Source: Oscillatoria acuminata PCC 6304
GTDB lineage: Bacteria > Cyanobacteriota > Cyanobacteriia > Cyanobacteriales > Laspinemataceae
Direction: 5' to 3'
DNA: 64,000 nt
NCBI RefSeq assembly: GCF_000317105.1
Contig: NC_019693.1
Location: 1,426,001 to 1,490,000 of the forward strand
Part shown: positions 50,116 through 58,637 of the stretch, in pieces
Layout: each line of letters begins with the position of its first letter
Numbering within the stretch: position 1 is the stretch's first letter
The notes under the pieces: model-generated
Databases searched by the model: none
What the model was told of the DNA's origin: nothing
Seen by the model: only the letters and a program-made list of their open reading frames with translations
Program-made: the position numbers and the translations under genes

Positions 50116-53100
50116 TTAAACCACTTCAAAGAAATCCTGCATATCCAAAACAGCGACATCCACTCCATTCACAATGGCGAGGAGTTCATTTCCAACAGAA
50201 ATCACCGCGCCGCTGGCACTTTGAGTAAGCGTGAGGTCATTATAGGTTAACCCTTCGGCTAACCCGATTAAATCCTCGCGATCGGTGAAGTCAACAATCA
50301 AATCAACTCCGGCACCTTTGCGAATCACAAAGCGGTCATTTCCGGCCCCACCGATGAGGATATCATTCCCTAAATCCCCAAAGAGCCAGTCATTGCCAGC
50401 ACCACCGATGAGCAAATCATCATCTTGGCCACCATGCAGAACATCATCTCCATCCTTGCCAACGAGGGTATCATTCCCTTGATTGCCATTGATAAAATTG
50501 TTCCCGGCTCCCGCACAGATGATATCATTTCCTTTGTCTCCAAACAGGACATCATCTCCACTGCCACCGACGAGGCTATCATCTCCTTGTCCCCCATGTA
50601 GGGTATTGTTTCCGGCGACAGCAAACAGGACATCATTTCCTTGATTCCCATTCATAAAATCATTGCCGGGACCGCCAACTAGGGTATCATTCCCTAAATC
50701 CCCATAGATTTCATTATTGCCCTGATTGGCCCGAATGAAATCATTTCCTTGTCCCCCGTGTACGAGGTCATCTCCGAGACCAGCATCGATGAAATCCTCA
50801 CCTTGATTGCCGTGAATAATATCATTGCCAATCCCCCCAAAGATTTGGTCATTTCCGGCTAATCCTTGGATAAAAATCGCCTCATTTGTTCCAATGAGAG
50901 ACTCCGCTTCCTGAGTGCCGAGGAGAATATCCGTTCCCGGAGTGCCAGAAATCGTGTTTCCCAAGGGGGGGAGTGTTGGCATGGTCACCAACAGGTTACA
51001 AATGTCTGGAACATCAGCCAAAATCGATGCCACATCGACTTGGGGAGTGCTGACGGGATTATTGGCTTGGAACTGACTAAAATAACCGGGTCCGGTGGGT
51101 CCGAAGATTTGGATAATTAATCGACTGGGTTCACCATCAGAAACTGGCGGTTCCTCTACCGGGGGTTCCTCTACCGGGGGTTCCTCTACCGGGGGTTCCT
51201 CTACCGGGGGTTCCTCTACCGGGGGTTCCTCTACCGGGGGTTCCTCCAGACTGCTGGTATCTATGGTTAAGGTAACTGGGGTAGAAGCCACAGACACATT
51301 CCCTGCTGCATCGGTAGCGGTGGCAGTTAAGGTATAATCACCGTCTGCTAGTGCGGTAGCGGGGGTAAATGTCCAAGTGCCGTTTGCACCAACAGTGACT
51401 GTTCCCAATTCCGTTGTCCCCGAGAAGATTTTTACTGTACTTCCAGCTTCTGCCGTTCCAGTAATATCGGGAGTGGTATCATCGGTTGTCCCATCGCTGG
51501 TAATGGTTGGTGCATTCGGTGCGGTAGCATCAATGGTTAAGCTGCTGGCAGTAGAAGCTACAGAAGTATTTCCCTCTGCGTCGGTTGCCGTGGCAGTAAA
51601 GTTATAAGTGCCATCAGCGATAGCTGTAGCTGGAGTAAATGTCCAGTTACCAGTAGCGTCGGCTGTGGCAGTACCGATCGCCGTACCATCTTGCAAAATC
51701 TTAACGGTACTGCCCGCTTCTGCCGTCCCGGTAATATCGGGAGTGGCATCGTTGGTGGTGCCTGTCGTGGTGATGATGGGTGCAGCCGGGGGAGTGGCAT
51801 CAACAGTCAGATTAACTGCACTCGAAGCTGGGGAAATATTCCCCGCCGCATCAGTAGCCGTGGCTGTTAAAGCGTAAGTACCATCGGTTAAAGCAGTAGT
51901 GGGGGTAAATGTCCAATTCCCAGAAGCATCGGCTGTGGCTGTTCCCAGAGAAGTTATGCCTTGTAAGATGTTAACCGTACTATTGGCTTCTGCCGTCCCC
52001 GTTAAGGTTGGGGTAGTGTCGTTGGTTGTGCCAGGGGCAGTGATAATTGCGGGTGCAGCCGGGGGAGTGGTATCAACTACTGTGATGGTGAAGGTTTGAA
52101 TGGTCGAGGTATCAACACCGCCGTTGGCAGTCCCACCGCTATCTTGGACTACTACATCAAAGGTAGAAGTACCGCTGGCAATGGTGGAGGGAGTATAGGT
52201 GAGAGTACCGGAGGTATCTATGGCTGGCGATACTGCAAATAATGCAGCGTTGCTGATATTGCTGACGGTGTATGTTGCCGTCTGTGTGGCTTCATCCGTA
52301 CCTCCTCCTGGGCTGAAGGCTGCCCACGTTGTCAGTGTTTGGGCTCCTGCATTTTGATTAACTGCGGTTGGGCTGGTGGCGGTGAAACTGGGAATGTCGT
52401 TAACGGGGGTAACGGTGATGGCTGCGGTGTTGGCGGCTGTGCTGATACCAACGTTGATGCTGGTATTGGCGGTAGCACCATTAGTACCGACGACTTGATC
52501 CCAAGCGTGGAAGGTGAGGGCGTTGGTGATAGTGCCGTTGTAGTTGGCGGTTGTTGGTTGGAAGTAGATGCGGGTACTGGCATCTGCTGCCAGTAAGCGG
52601 GCGTTGGTATTGGTTACTGCCCCCAAGGCGTTCCAGGTTATTCCGCCATCTGTGGTGTAAAACCAACTGCCGTTAGTCGTGTCAGTGGCAGTGAGGGCGA
52701 TGCCGGTCAATGCCCCAGTGTCGGGATCGGTGACGTTTGTACCTATCTCCACAAGGCTGGAAATGAGGGTACCGACAGCACCCACCGGCGCGGGTGCGTC
52801 TTCTAGGACAGCATTGAGGGTAACAGGGGTATTGTTAAGGACGGGTGCAGTGTTGATGCTGCCGTAGATATCGTTGTTATTGGGGGTGGTGTTTGCGTTA
52901 TTAGCAGCAGTATTGCTCGTGGTGCGGAGATAACCAATAACACTGACAGTGGGAGGAGTTGTTGGCATTCCCTGAGTGTTGCCTTGGGCGGTTTGTGCGG
53001 TTTGGGCTGCTGCATCCAGCACAAAAATCGCGCCTGCCAGGGCTTGGCCATTATTCGCTCCCGTGCCGCCTGTCGTGGTGTTGTTGGTGAAGGTTGTGTT

Positions 53101-54600
53101 TTGTAGCGTTAAACTGCCTTCTCTGACAAAAATCGCGCCACCCAATCCGGCACCCCCACCACCAGGCAGATAGGCGGAATAGCCCGTAGTCCCGCCACCT
53201 GCGCCACCGCCAAAGCCACCTGCGCCTGGGTTGTTAGTGTTAATACTCACACCGCCGCCACCGCCAAAGCCACCTCTGCCACCGAAGTTAGCAGCAGCAC
53301 CGCCGCCACCACCAAAGCCACCCCAACCACCATTCAAAAAGGCTTGGTCGCCAGCAGAACCGCCACCACCACCGAAGGCACCGTTGCCTCCGTTGGTAGT
53401 ATTAAAACCGCCGCCACCACCGCCGCCACCAGTACCATTACCGCCAACCGTTCCGATCCCGCCAGCACCGCCAGCACCGCCGAAAGCACCGCCAGCACCA
53501 CCAGCTCCACCGTTGTAGGTGATGTTAGAGTTATTGCCGCCGTTGCCGCCAAACCCGCCGCCGCCGTTGCCGCCAGAAGCACCGTTTACCCCAACTCCGC
53601 TGTTACCGCCAAGACCGCCACCGCCGGCTAAGAATCTATTATTGTTAGCGCTGCTCCCGCCGATCGCCTGGTTACTGGTAAAAGTGACATTATCAATTGT
53701 CACATTACCGTTATAGATAAATAACGCGCCACCCATGCCAGCCGCGCCACCACCGCCGCCGCTGTTAGTCGCGCTGCCATTTCCTCCTTGTGCCCTTCCT
53801 CCGGCAATGGTCATGTTGGAGAAACTGACAGTTCCAGACCGGATAAGGAAAGGTCGAACATCGCCAGTGTCATTAATGCCGTTGTTATTGATATCCCCGC
53901 TGACGGTGAAACCGCCACCAATAAAGCCGATATTACTGTTAATTAGCTGATTCGGAGTCCCCGTCAGCCTGACATTTGTGGCGAGGGTAATAGTGTCATC
54001 TACCCCCACCGAATTATTCGCCTGCAAAATAGCCCAACTCAGGGTATTTGCTGTCCCGCCTGTCCCATTATCGGTTGCCACCGTGACATTATAATTGAGC
54101 AACACACCGTCATAATCTTTCATCGCCTCCCCATTAAACGGTACTGCGGCTTCTATCTTGCCTGTTGCTGTTTCTAAATCCCAGTCGCCACCTAATGTTT
54201 GATTTCCCGTTAAGTCGTTAGATGCAGCGACATCTGCCCCGGTAATTTCACTCAATCGCTTGACAAAATTATTGCCAGTTTCCCCGGCGGCTACGTTGCA
54301 TCCATATAAGAGGATATCTCCATTTTCTGTCAGGGCATTTCCCCACTGTTTTAGCTGAGTATTAAAATCTTCTATATTATTCCCATTCAGTACATCTGTA
54401 CCGAGTTTTAAAGTGCCTTCGCTACCATGAGAAACGATGTGGACGGCTGCAATATCTTTTTGATTAGCTAAGGCGCTGGCAATTTGGTCGATACCGCTAG
54501 ATCTGTTATCTAAAATGACTATGTGAGCGGCATCAGCGTTATCAATTAGGTTTTGATAGTCATGTACTGAGGAGTCTACAAAAATGATTGAGTTGTTCAT
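50116..54600 (-). CDS. Large DUF4347 / Ig-like / RTX-repeat secreted protein
   Basis: A 1494-residue protein. Residues 1-165 are DUF4347: VHIVSHGSEGTLKLG and GDILLYGCNVAAGETG place a His and a Cys as in clan CD-like peptidase folds, which is suggestive only. About 320-490 is a very Gly-rich stretch (GGAGGAFGGAGGAGGIG). About 840-1115 holds three Ig-like repeats with TPDITGTAEAGSTVKI. Seven PPVEE units follow at about 1117-1150. About 1240-1435 are RTX calcium repeats (GGAGNDWLFGDLGNDILIGG). No Sec signal; C-terminal RTX points to type I secretion. An adhesin or surface-layer role is likely. Confidence 0.85.
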   Translation of the reverse strand: MNNSIIFVDSSVHDYQNLIDNADAAHIVILDNRSSGIDQIASALANQKDIAAVHIVSHGSEGTLKLGTDVLNGNNIEDFNTQLKQWGNALTENGDILLYGCNVAAGETGNNFVKRLSEITGADVAASNDLTGNQTLGGDWDLETATGKIEAAVPFNGEAMKDYDGVLLNYNVTVATDNGTGGTANTLSWAILQANNSVGVDDTITLATNVRLTGTPNQLINSNIGFIGGGFTVSGDINNNGINDTGDVRPFLIRSGTVSFSNMTIAGGRAQGGNGSATNSGGGGGAAGMGGALFIYNGNVTIDNVTFTSNQAIGGSSANNNRFLAGGGGLGGNSGVGVNGASGGNGGGGFGGNGGNNSNITYNGGAGGAGGAFGGAGGAGGIGTVGGNGTGGGGGGGGFNTTNGGNGAFGGGGGSAGDQAFLNGGWGGFGGGGGAAANFGGRGGFGGGGGVSINTNNPGAGGFGGGAGGGTTGYSAYLPGGGGAGLGGAIFVREGSLTLQNTTFTNNTTTGGTGANNGQALAGAIFVLDAAAQTAQTAQGNTQGMPTTPPTVSVIGYLRTTSNTAANNANTTPNNNDIYGSINTAPVLNNTPVTLNAVLEDAPAPVGAVGTLISSLVEIGTNVTDPDTGALTGIALTATDTTNGSWFYTTDGGITWNALGAVTNTNARLLAADASTRIYFQPTTANYNGTITNALTFHAWDQVVGTNGATANTSINVGISTAANTAAITVTPVNDIPSFTATSPTAVNQNAGAQTLTTWAAFSPGGGTDEATQTATYTVSNISNAALFAVSPAIDTSGTLTYTPSTIASGTSTFDVVVQDSGGTANGGVDTSTIQTFTITVVDTTPPAAPAIITAPGTTNDTTPTLTGTAEANSTVNILQGITSLGTATADASGNWTFTPTTALTDGTYALTATATDAAGNISPASSAVNLTVDATPPAAPIITTTGTTNDATPDITGTAEAGSTVKILQDGTAIGTATADATGNWTFTPATAIADGTYNFTATATDAEGNTSVASTASSLTIDATAPNAPTITSDGTTDDTTPDITGTAEAGSTVKIFSGTTELGTVTVGANGTWTFTPATALADGDYTLTATATDAAGNVSVASTPVTLTIDTSSLEEPPVEEPPVEEPPVEEPPVEEPPVEEPPVEEPPVSDGEPSRLIIQIFGPTGPGYFSQFQANNPVSTPQVDVASILADVPDICNLLVTMPTLPPLGNTISGTPGTDILLGTQEAESLIGTNEAIFIQGLAGNDQIFGGIGNDIIHGNQGEDFIDAGLGDDLVHGGQGNDFIRANQGNNEIYGDLGNDTLVGGPGNDFMNGNQGNDVLFAVAGNNTLHGGQGDDSLVGGSGDDVLFGDKGNDIICAGAGNNFINGNQGNDTLVGKDGDDVLHGGQDDDLLIGGAGNDWLFGDLGNDILIGGAGNDRFVIRKGAGVDLIVDFTDREDLIGLAEGLTYNDLTLTQSASGAVISVGNELLAIVNGVDVAVLDMQDFFEVV
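51150..51247 (-). repeat. Tandem 15-bp repeat encoding PPVEE units
   Basis: About seven near-identical units GGTTCCTCTACCGGG on the plus strand encode successive VEEPP units in the linker between the Ig-like and RTX parts. Copy number is likely to vary by slippage without changing frame. Confidence 0.85.
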
Positions 54601-54666
54601 GGTAGATGACCTATTGATTTTTACTTGGTGTGGTCAATTTTACAGTCACCGTAAAGGTTTGACGGT

Positions 54667-55489
54667 TTATTTAGCTTTCGCTACAATGGCACTGGCGCAG
54701 CTATGGGTTGGCTCATTCCAAAAAGATAAGTCATCAAATCGTTCAAACAAATCTGGAGGTAAAATCGTTTTTCTCGGTTTAAACTCCACTTGAGAACGCA
54801 CTTCATGTAACCCTTCTGTTCTCAATTTATTATCAAATTCTGGCTCTTGATATTCAACATGATTGAAATCATGTTCAAAAGGTTCTTCGCCCAGAAATTG
54901 ACAAATCAACGACATAGTTTTATCCGGCCCTTTGGTTAATAAATCATAATCAACCAATAGGAGAGAAGCACTCTGTTCGCTGTAGAATGCTTCTTTAAGG
55001 GCGTTATAGGCATAACCCACTAAACGCGAACCTTGACTTAATGCCTCGGTGCGGCTATAAACGGTAGCTCGTTCTGCTGGATTATCAAATAACCGGGAAA
55101 CCTCAAAGGTATTACACCGAATGAGTAGCTCAATGCTATCCATAATCCAAGCAATATTTCTGACACAGCAAATCACTTTAGCTTCGGGAAATAATTCCAG
55201 AATTAATGGCAATTCGCTGCACCATAGGCGATTGGTGTCGAAGATGATTTCTTTGTCAGCTTGTGGGTGATAATAAGCAGAAAATATGCTCATAATCAGC
55301 GCCCGTTGTTGTTCGGGGGAAATGAACACTGAAAACTCATTATCTTCGCTCATGGCTTCTAACATTCGATTAACTAACCCCCCCCACGGGGCTAGTCATG
55401 GCTGCGTGAAACCGGGGATTTTGACGTAGCAGTGCTACCAGTAAAGTAGAACCCGATCGGGGTAGTCCGGATATAAAGTGGGCTTTCAC
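54667..55489 (-). pseudogene. Sulfotransferase frameshifted at an eight-G tract
   Basis: From a GTG at 55489 with GGAGG upstream, the frame reads MKAHFISGLPRSGSTLLVAL, the PAPS-binding loop of sulfotransferases, then FHAAMTSPVGG and a stop. If one G is removed from the G8 tract (55378-55385), the frame continues as LVNRMLEAMSEDNEF into the long downstream frame. That frame (232 residues from 55365) has FDTNRLWCSELPLILELFPE, VICCVRNIAWIMDS (3'-phosphate binding) and LLLVDYDLLTKGPDK. Seven G would give about 274 residues. The tract could be phase variable, a mutation or a sequencing error. Confidence 0.8.
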
Positions 55490-55812
55490 TGGCCTCCGGT
55501 TACAAGTAGAATGGTTTTTTGGTTCAGTCTGGCTTGGCTACCCAACTTCAGTTAAGATTCTGAATTTTTACGGGGGGATAGATTATATAGCAGTCCTAAA
55601 TCAGTTATGGAAGACCCTCACCACAAAACCCTCTCCCAGCCCTTCGACTTAGCTCAGGGGGAGAGGGGAGAAGACATAAGTTACAAATCATTTAGGAATG
55701 CTATAGAGGAAAGTAGGTGGGCGTAATTCAACCGACGTTGAGTAAACGACATCACCCTTGTTTTGAAAGGGGTTCGAGCAAAACGCATAGAGGAATATTT
55801 TCACCTAACTAC
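55490..55812. other. Intergenic region upstream of the sulfotransferase
   Basis: No gene is seen. It contains dispersed text such as CCTCTCCCAGCCC...AGCTCAGGGGGAGAGGGG near 55630-55665, which can form a hairpin. Confidence 0.45.
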
Positions 55813-55870
55813 TATAATATGACATCAATTCAAGAAAGGCAATATCCCTCGCCTATTTTTTGTGGCTACG
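55813..55870. repeat. Diverged direct repeat, right copy
   Basis: TATAATATGACATCAATTCA then AGAAAGGCAATATCCCTCGC, matching 49964-50020 at roughly four of five positions. Confidence 0.6.
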
Positions 55871-55881
55871 TTAAGGGGGAA

Positions 55882-56207
55882 GAAGGGATCCACGAAAGTG
55901 GCGGTTTCATCCGACTTTTTGATGGCGGCAAGCTCACGTCAAGAGGACCCCACCCTAACCCGGACCTTGCCAAGGGGAGGGGAGGGGACCGGAACGTAAA
56001 AAACATATTCTTGTAGGGGAGGAAGGGTCCTCAGAAAGTGAGGGTTTCAGCCAACTTTTTGATGGCGGCAAGCTCACATCAAGAGGACCCCACCCTAACC
56101 CTCCCCTTGCCAAGGGGAGGGGACCGGAGGTAAAAAAACTACTTTTGTAAGGGAGGAAGAGTCCGCAGAAAGTGCGGGTTTCATCCAACTTTTTGATGGC
56201 GGCAAGC
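55882..56207. repeat. Tandem repeat array, about 124-150 bp units
   Basis: Three copies start near 55882, 56032 and 56156. Each has GAAGGGTCC.CAGAAAGTG, TTTTTGATGGCGGCAAGC and, in the first two, GAGGACCCCACCCTAACCCT plus CCTTGCCAAGGGGAGGGG. The third is partial and contains the last codons and stop of the kinase gene that follows. The GGACCCCACCC part also occurs at 42361-42440. Confidence 0.75.
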
Positions 56208-58322
56208 CTCGGCGATCATGGTGCGGATTTCGGTGCAGAGGCGCTCGAAACTTAACCCTTGTTTTTGGAGGATGGTTTGGACTGAGCCTTGGAGTTGTAA
56301 ATACTCTTGGGGAGTAATATCTTTGGCAGTCATGACGACGACGGGAATCGATCGCCAGTGAGGATATTGTTTTAACGCATTTAAAAACTCAAATCCATCC
56401 ATTTCTGGCATCATCAAATCGAGTAATATCAAATCCGGGGGATGAGCGGCGATCGCCTCTAAACCTCGACGACCATTCTCTGCCACAAAGGTTTTCCAGC
56501 CGTGGTTCTCCAGGACCCGATGGAGGAGGTCCCGAGTGGCTGGATCATCCTCCACAACCAGAATTGATTCTACCGGACCTTGGTCTGGGGAGGATTCTGA
56601 TTGGCGTTGCTGATATTTATGCAGAAGTGCGATTAAGCGATGGCGATCAATAGGTTTCATCATGTAATCCGAGGCTCCTAGTGCCATCCCCATTGGCTTA
56701 TTATCCATCATTGTGAGGACAATGGTGGGGATATCAGCGAGTTCGGGGTCTGCTTTGAGGGCACACAGCACGGACCAGCCATCTTGATGCGGCATCATCA
56801 CATCGAGGGTAATGGCATCGGGGTGCAGTTCCTTGGCGAGTTCTAATCCCCGATCGCCATTGGAGGCGACTGCTACCCCCCAGCCTTCTTTGCTCAAAAA
56901 CCGCTGCATCAGTTCATGCACCGTCGGGTCATCATCAATCACCAAAACTGTTTTCCCCGTATCTGGGAGTGCCTCTAAGTCTGCCTTGGAAGACTCCTGT
57001 TCTAGGGTGGGGAGGGTTTTAACTTGTGCGGGCAAGAGCATCGTAAAGGTAGACCCTTCTCCTTCCTGACTGGTGACCGTAATATCACCCCCCATCATCT
57101 CACAGAACCGCTTGGAGATCGCCAACCCGAGACCCGTCCCGCCATACTTGCGGGTGGTGGAAGCATCCGCTTGAGTAAACGCCTCAAATAATCGATTGAT
57201 TTGCTCCGGTGTCATCCCAATTCCCGTATCCTTGATTTTAAAACAAATCCAATCGGATTCAGCGTGAGAAGCTCCCGGCTTTAAATAGCCAGATTCCGGC
57301 GGTTGTGAGAGGACTGCACAAAGGACTGCCTGGGCAGAATCTTGGGGTTGGGGGTTAGGGATGCGGGTGACTTCCAGGGAAATGGTGCCATTTTCTGTAA
57401 ATTTGGCGGCATTGGAGAGGAGATTAAATAAATTCTGTCTAACTTTGGTTAAGTCAGCCCACATTGAGCCGAGTTCCGGCGCATATCGGACAGCGATCGC
57501 ATTGCTATTTTTTTCGATCAAAGGTTCGATGGTGCTGACCACTTCCTGGAGAGTGGATTCAATGTCGAAGGGTTCTAAGTATAGTTCCATGCGACCTGCT
57601 TCAATTTTAGACAGGTCGAGGATATCATTGATAATCCCGAGTAAATGCTTTCCGGCACCGTGGATTTTTTGCAGATCCAAGCTCAAGTCTTCTTGACCCG
57701 TATCTTCGGCATCTTCTTGTAACATTTCACTGTAACCGAGGATGGCATTGAGGGGGGTCCGGAGTTCATGACTCATGTTAGCTAAAAATTGACTTTTAGC
57801 GCGGTTGGCGGCGATCGCCGCATCTTTTTTCTCTTCAATAGTTTGATTCGCCAGTTGGAAGAGGCGAGAATGTGCGACTAAGAGAATATGCAAATCTAAA
57901 AATCGCACTTGTCCATCGGGGAGGACGAGGGCGATCGGTTCGTAGGCTTGTTGGGGGTCACGGGCTAGGGCAATATCAACCGCTTCGTGGATTTTACAGG
58001 AGGCAGGGAGATGCAGGGGCGGGGAATAGATGCCAGATTTGGTTTCTACGGCTTGGATGGTACTCCACAGGACGGACATGGGACGCTTAAGATAAATTTC
58101 TAATCCGTAGGGACGACTCAGCCATTCAAAAAATTTCCGGCGGGAAATGATGCCGGGGGGTTGTTCATCAAAGAGAATCATCACGCCGGGTAACTCCGGC
58201 TGAGTTTGAAAAGCATGGCTGACCACCTGTCCGGGGGTGGAGTCGGGGACTTGAAAATTATGGGACGGTAAATCCGCCAAGGTTGAATCCAGGGTCAGCC
58301 GGTCTTGTTCTGGATAAAGCAC
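56181..58322 (-). CDS. Hybrid sensor histidine kinase with two receiver domains
   Basis: The GTG at 58322 with GGGAGG upstream is preferred; a frame to 58406 runs into a palindromic repeat. The product has about 713 residues. The N-terminal 170 residues ([20 protein letters not shown]) resemble a CBS-like sensory part, which is uncertain. Then HisKA has [20 protein letters not shown], HATPase has [13 protein letters not shown] and [19 protein letters not shown]. Two REC domains follow: [13 protein letters not shown] with [10 protein letters not shown], and [13 protein letters not shown] with [10 protein letters not shown]. No DNA-binding output. Its last nine codons are within a dispersed repeat, so the C-terminal tail may be acquired. 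Confidence 0.88.
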   Translation of the reverse strand: MLYPEQDRLTLDSTLADLPSHNFQVPDSTPGQVVSHAFQTQPELPGVMILFDEQPPGIISRRKFFEWLSRPYGLEIYLKRPMSVLWSTIQAVETKSGIYSPPLHLPASCKIHEAVDIALARDPQQAYEPIALVLPDGQVRFLDLHILLVAHSRLFQLANQTIEEKKDAAIAANRAKSQFLANMSHELRTPLNAILGYSEMLQEDAEDTGQEDLSLDLQKIHGAGKHLLGIINDILDLSKIEAGRMELYLEPFDIESTLQEVVSTIEPLIEKNSNAIAVRYAPELGSMWADLTKVRQNLFNLLSNAAKFTENGTISLEVTRIPNPQPQDSAQAVLCAVLSQPPESGYLKPGASHAESDWICFKIKDTGIGMTPEQINRLFEAFTQADASTTRKYGGTGLGLAISKRFCEMMGGDITVTSQEGEGSTFTMLLPAQVKTLPTLEQESSKADLEALPDTGKTVLVIDDDPTVHELMQRFLSKEGWGVAVASNGDRGLELAKELHPDAITLDVMMPHQDGWSVLCALKADPELADIPTIVLTMMDNKPMGMALGASDYMMKPIDRHRLIALLHKYQQRQSESSPDQGPVESILVVEDDPATRDLLHRVLENHGWKTFVAENGRRGLEAIAAHPPDLILLDLMMPEMDGFEFLNALKQYPHWRSIPVVVMTAKDITPQEYLQLQGSVQTILQKQGLSFERLCTEIRTMIAEACRHQKVG

Positions 58323-58637
58323 GATCGCAATCCTCCCTATACTGACCCAAAAAATACTGACCCAATGTAAAAACCCGCAGGCTGTAGCCCGGAGGCATAC
58401 GGACAAAGCCCGCCTGCGCGGGCTAAAGGGTAAATTCGGTGTTTGACAATCGGATTTAGTAGGATGAATCGAGTCACTTCAGGCTGTCCCTGGCTAAGAC
58501 TAGCCAGGGTAAGTGCTATACGCCCATTTTCTTTTTGTAACCCGAACACAGTTTTAAACCCGATCATCCTTCCCCTCCTTCAACTGGATACGTTTTAACA
58601 CAATGCCTGAACTCGTGAGTGGTTTTGGGTGGTTTTG
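58323..58637. repeat. Intergenic region with a dispersed palindromic unit
   Basis: It carries AACCCGCAGGCTGTAGCCCG and AAAGCCCGCCTGCGCGGGCT (58369-58432), related to the repeats downstream of carB. No gene is seen. A GGCTGTCCCTGGCTA...TAGCCAGGG inverted repeat lies near 58483-58510. Confidence 0.65.

Noticed and set aside
51150-51247. Regular short repeats that could suggest a CRISPR array
   Set aside because: The units are contiguous 15-bp repeats without spacers and encode PPVEE in frame.
52332-53950. Pro/Ala/Val-rich frames on both strands across the glycine-rich and Ig-like coding region
   Set aside because: They are low-complexity mirror images of the repetitive coding sequence.
55717-56016. 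99-residue frame in the tandem repeat region
   Set aside because: It reads through the repeat array and has no known domain; only its MTSIQERQYPSP part recurs, as noted in a finding.
58323-58406. N-terminal 28 residues of the longest hybrid kinase frame
   Set aside because: They are encoded by a dispersed palindrome; a GTG with GGGAGG upstream at 58322 is a better start.
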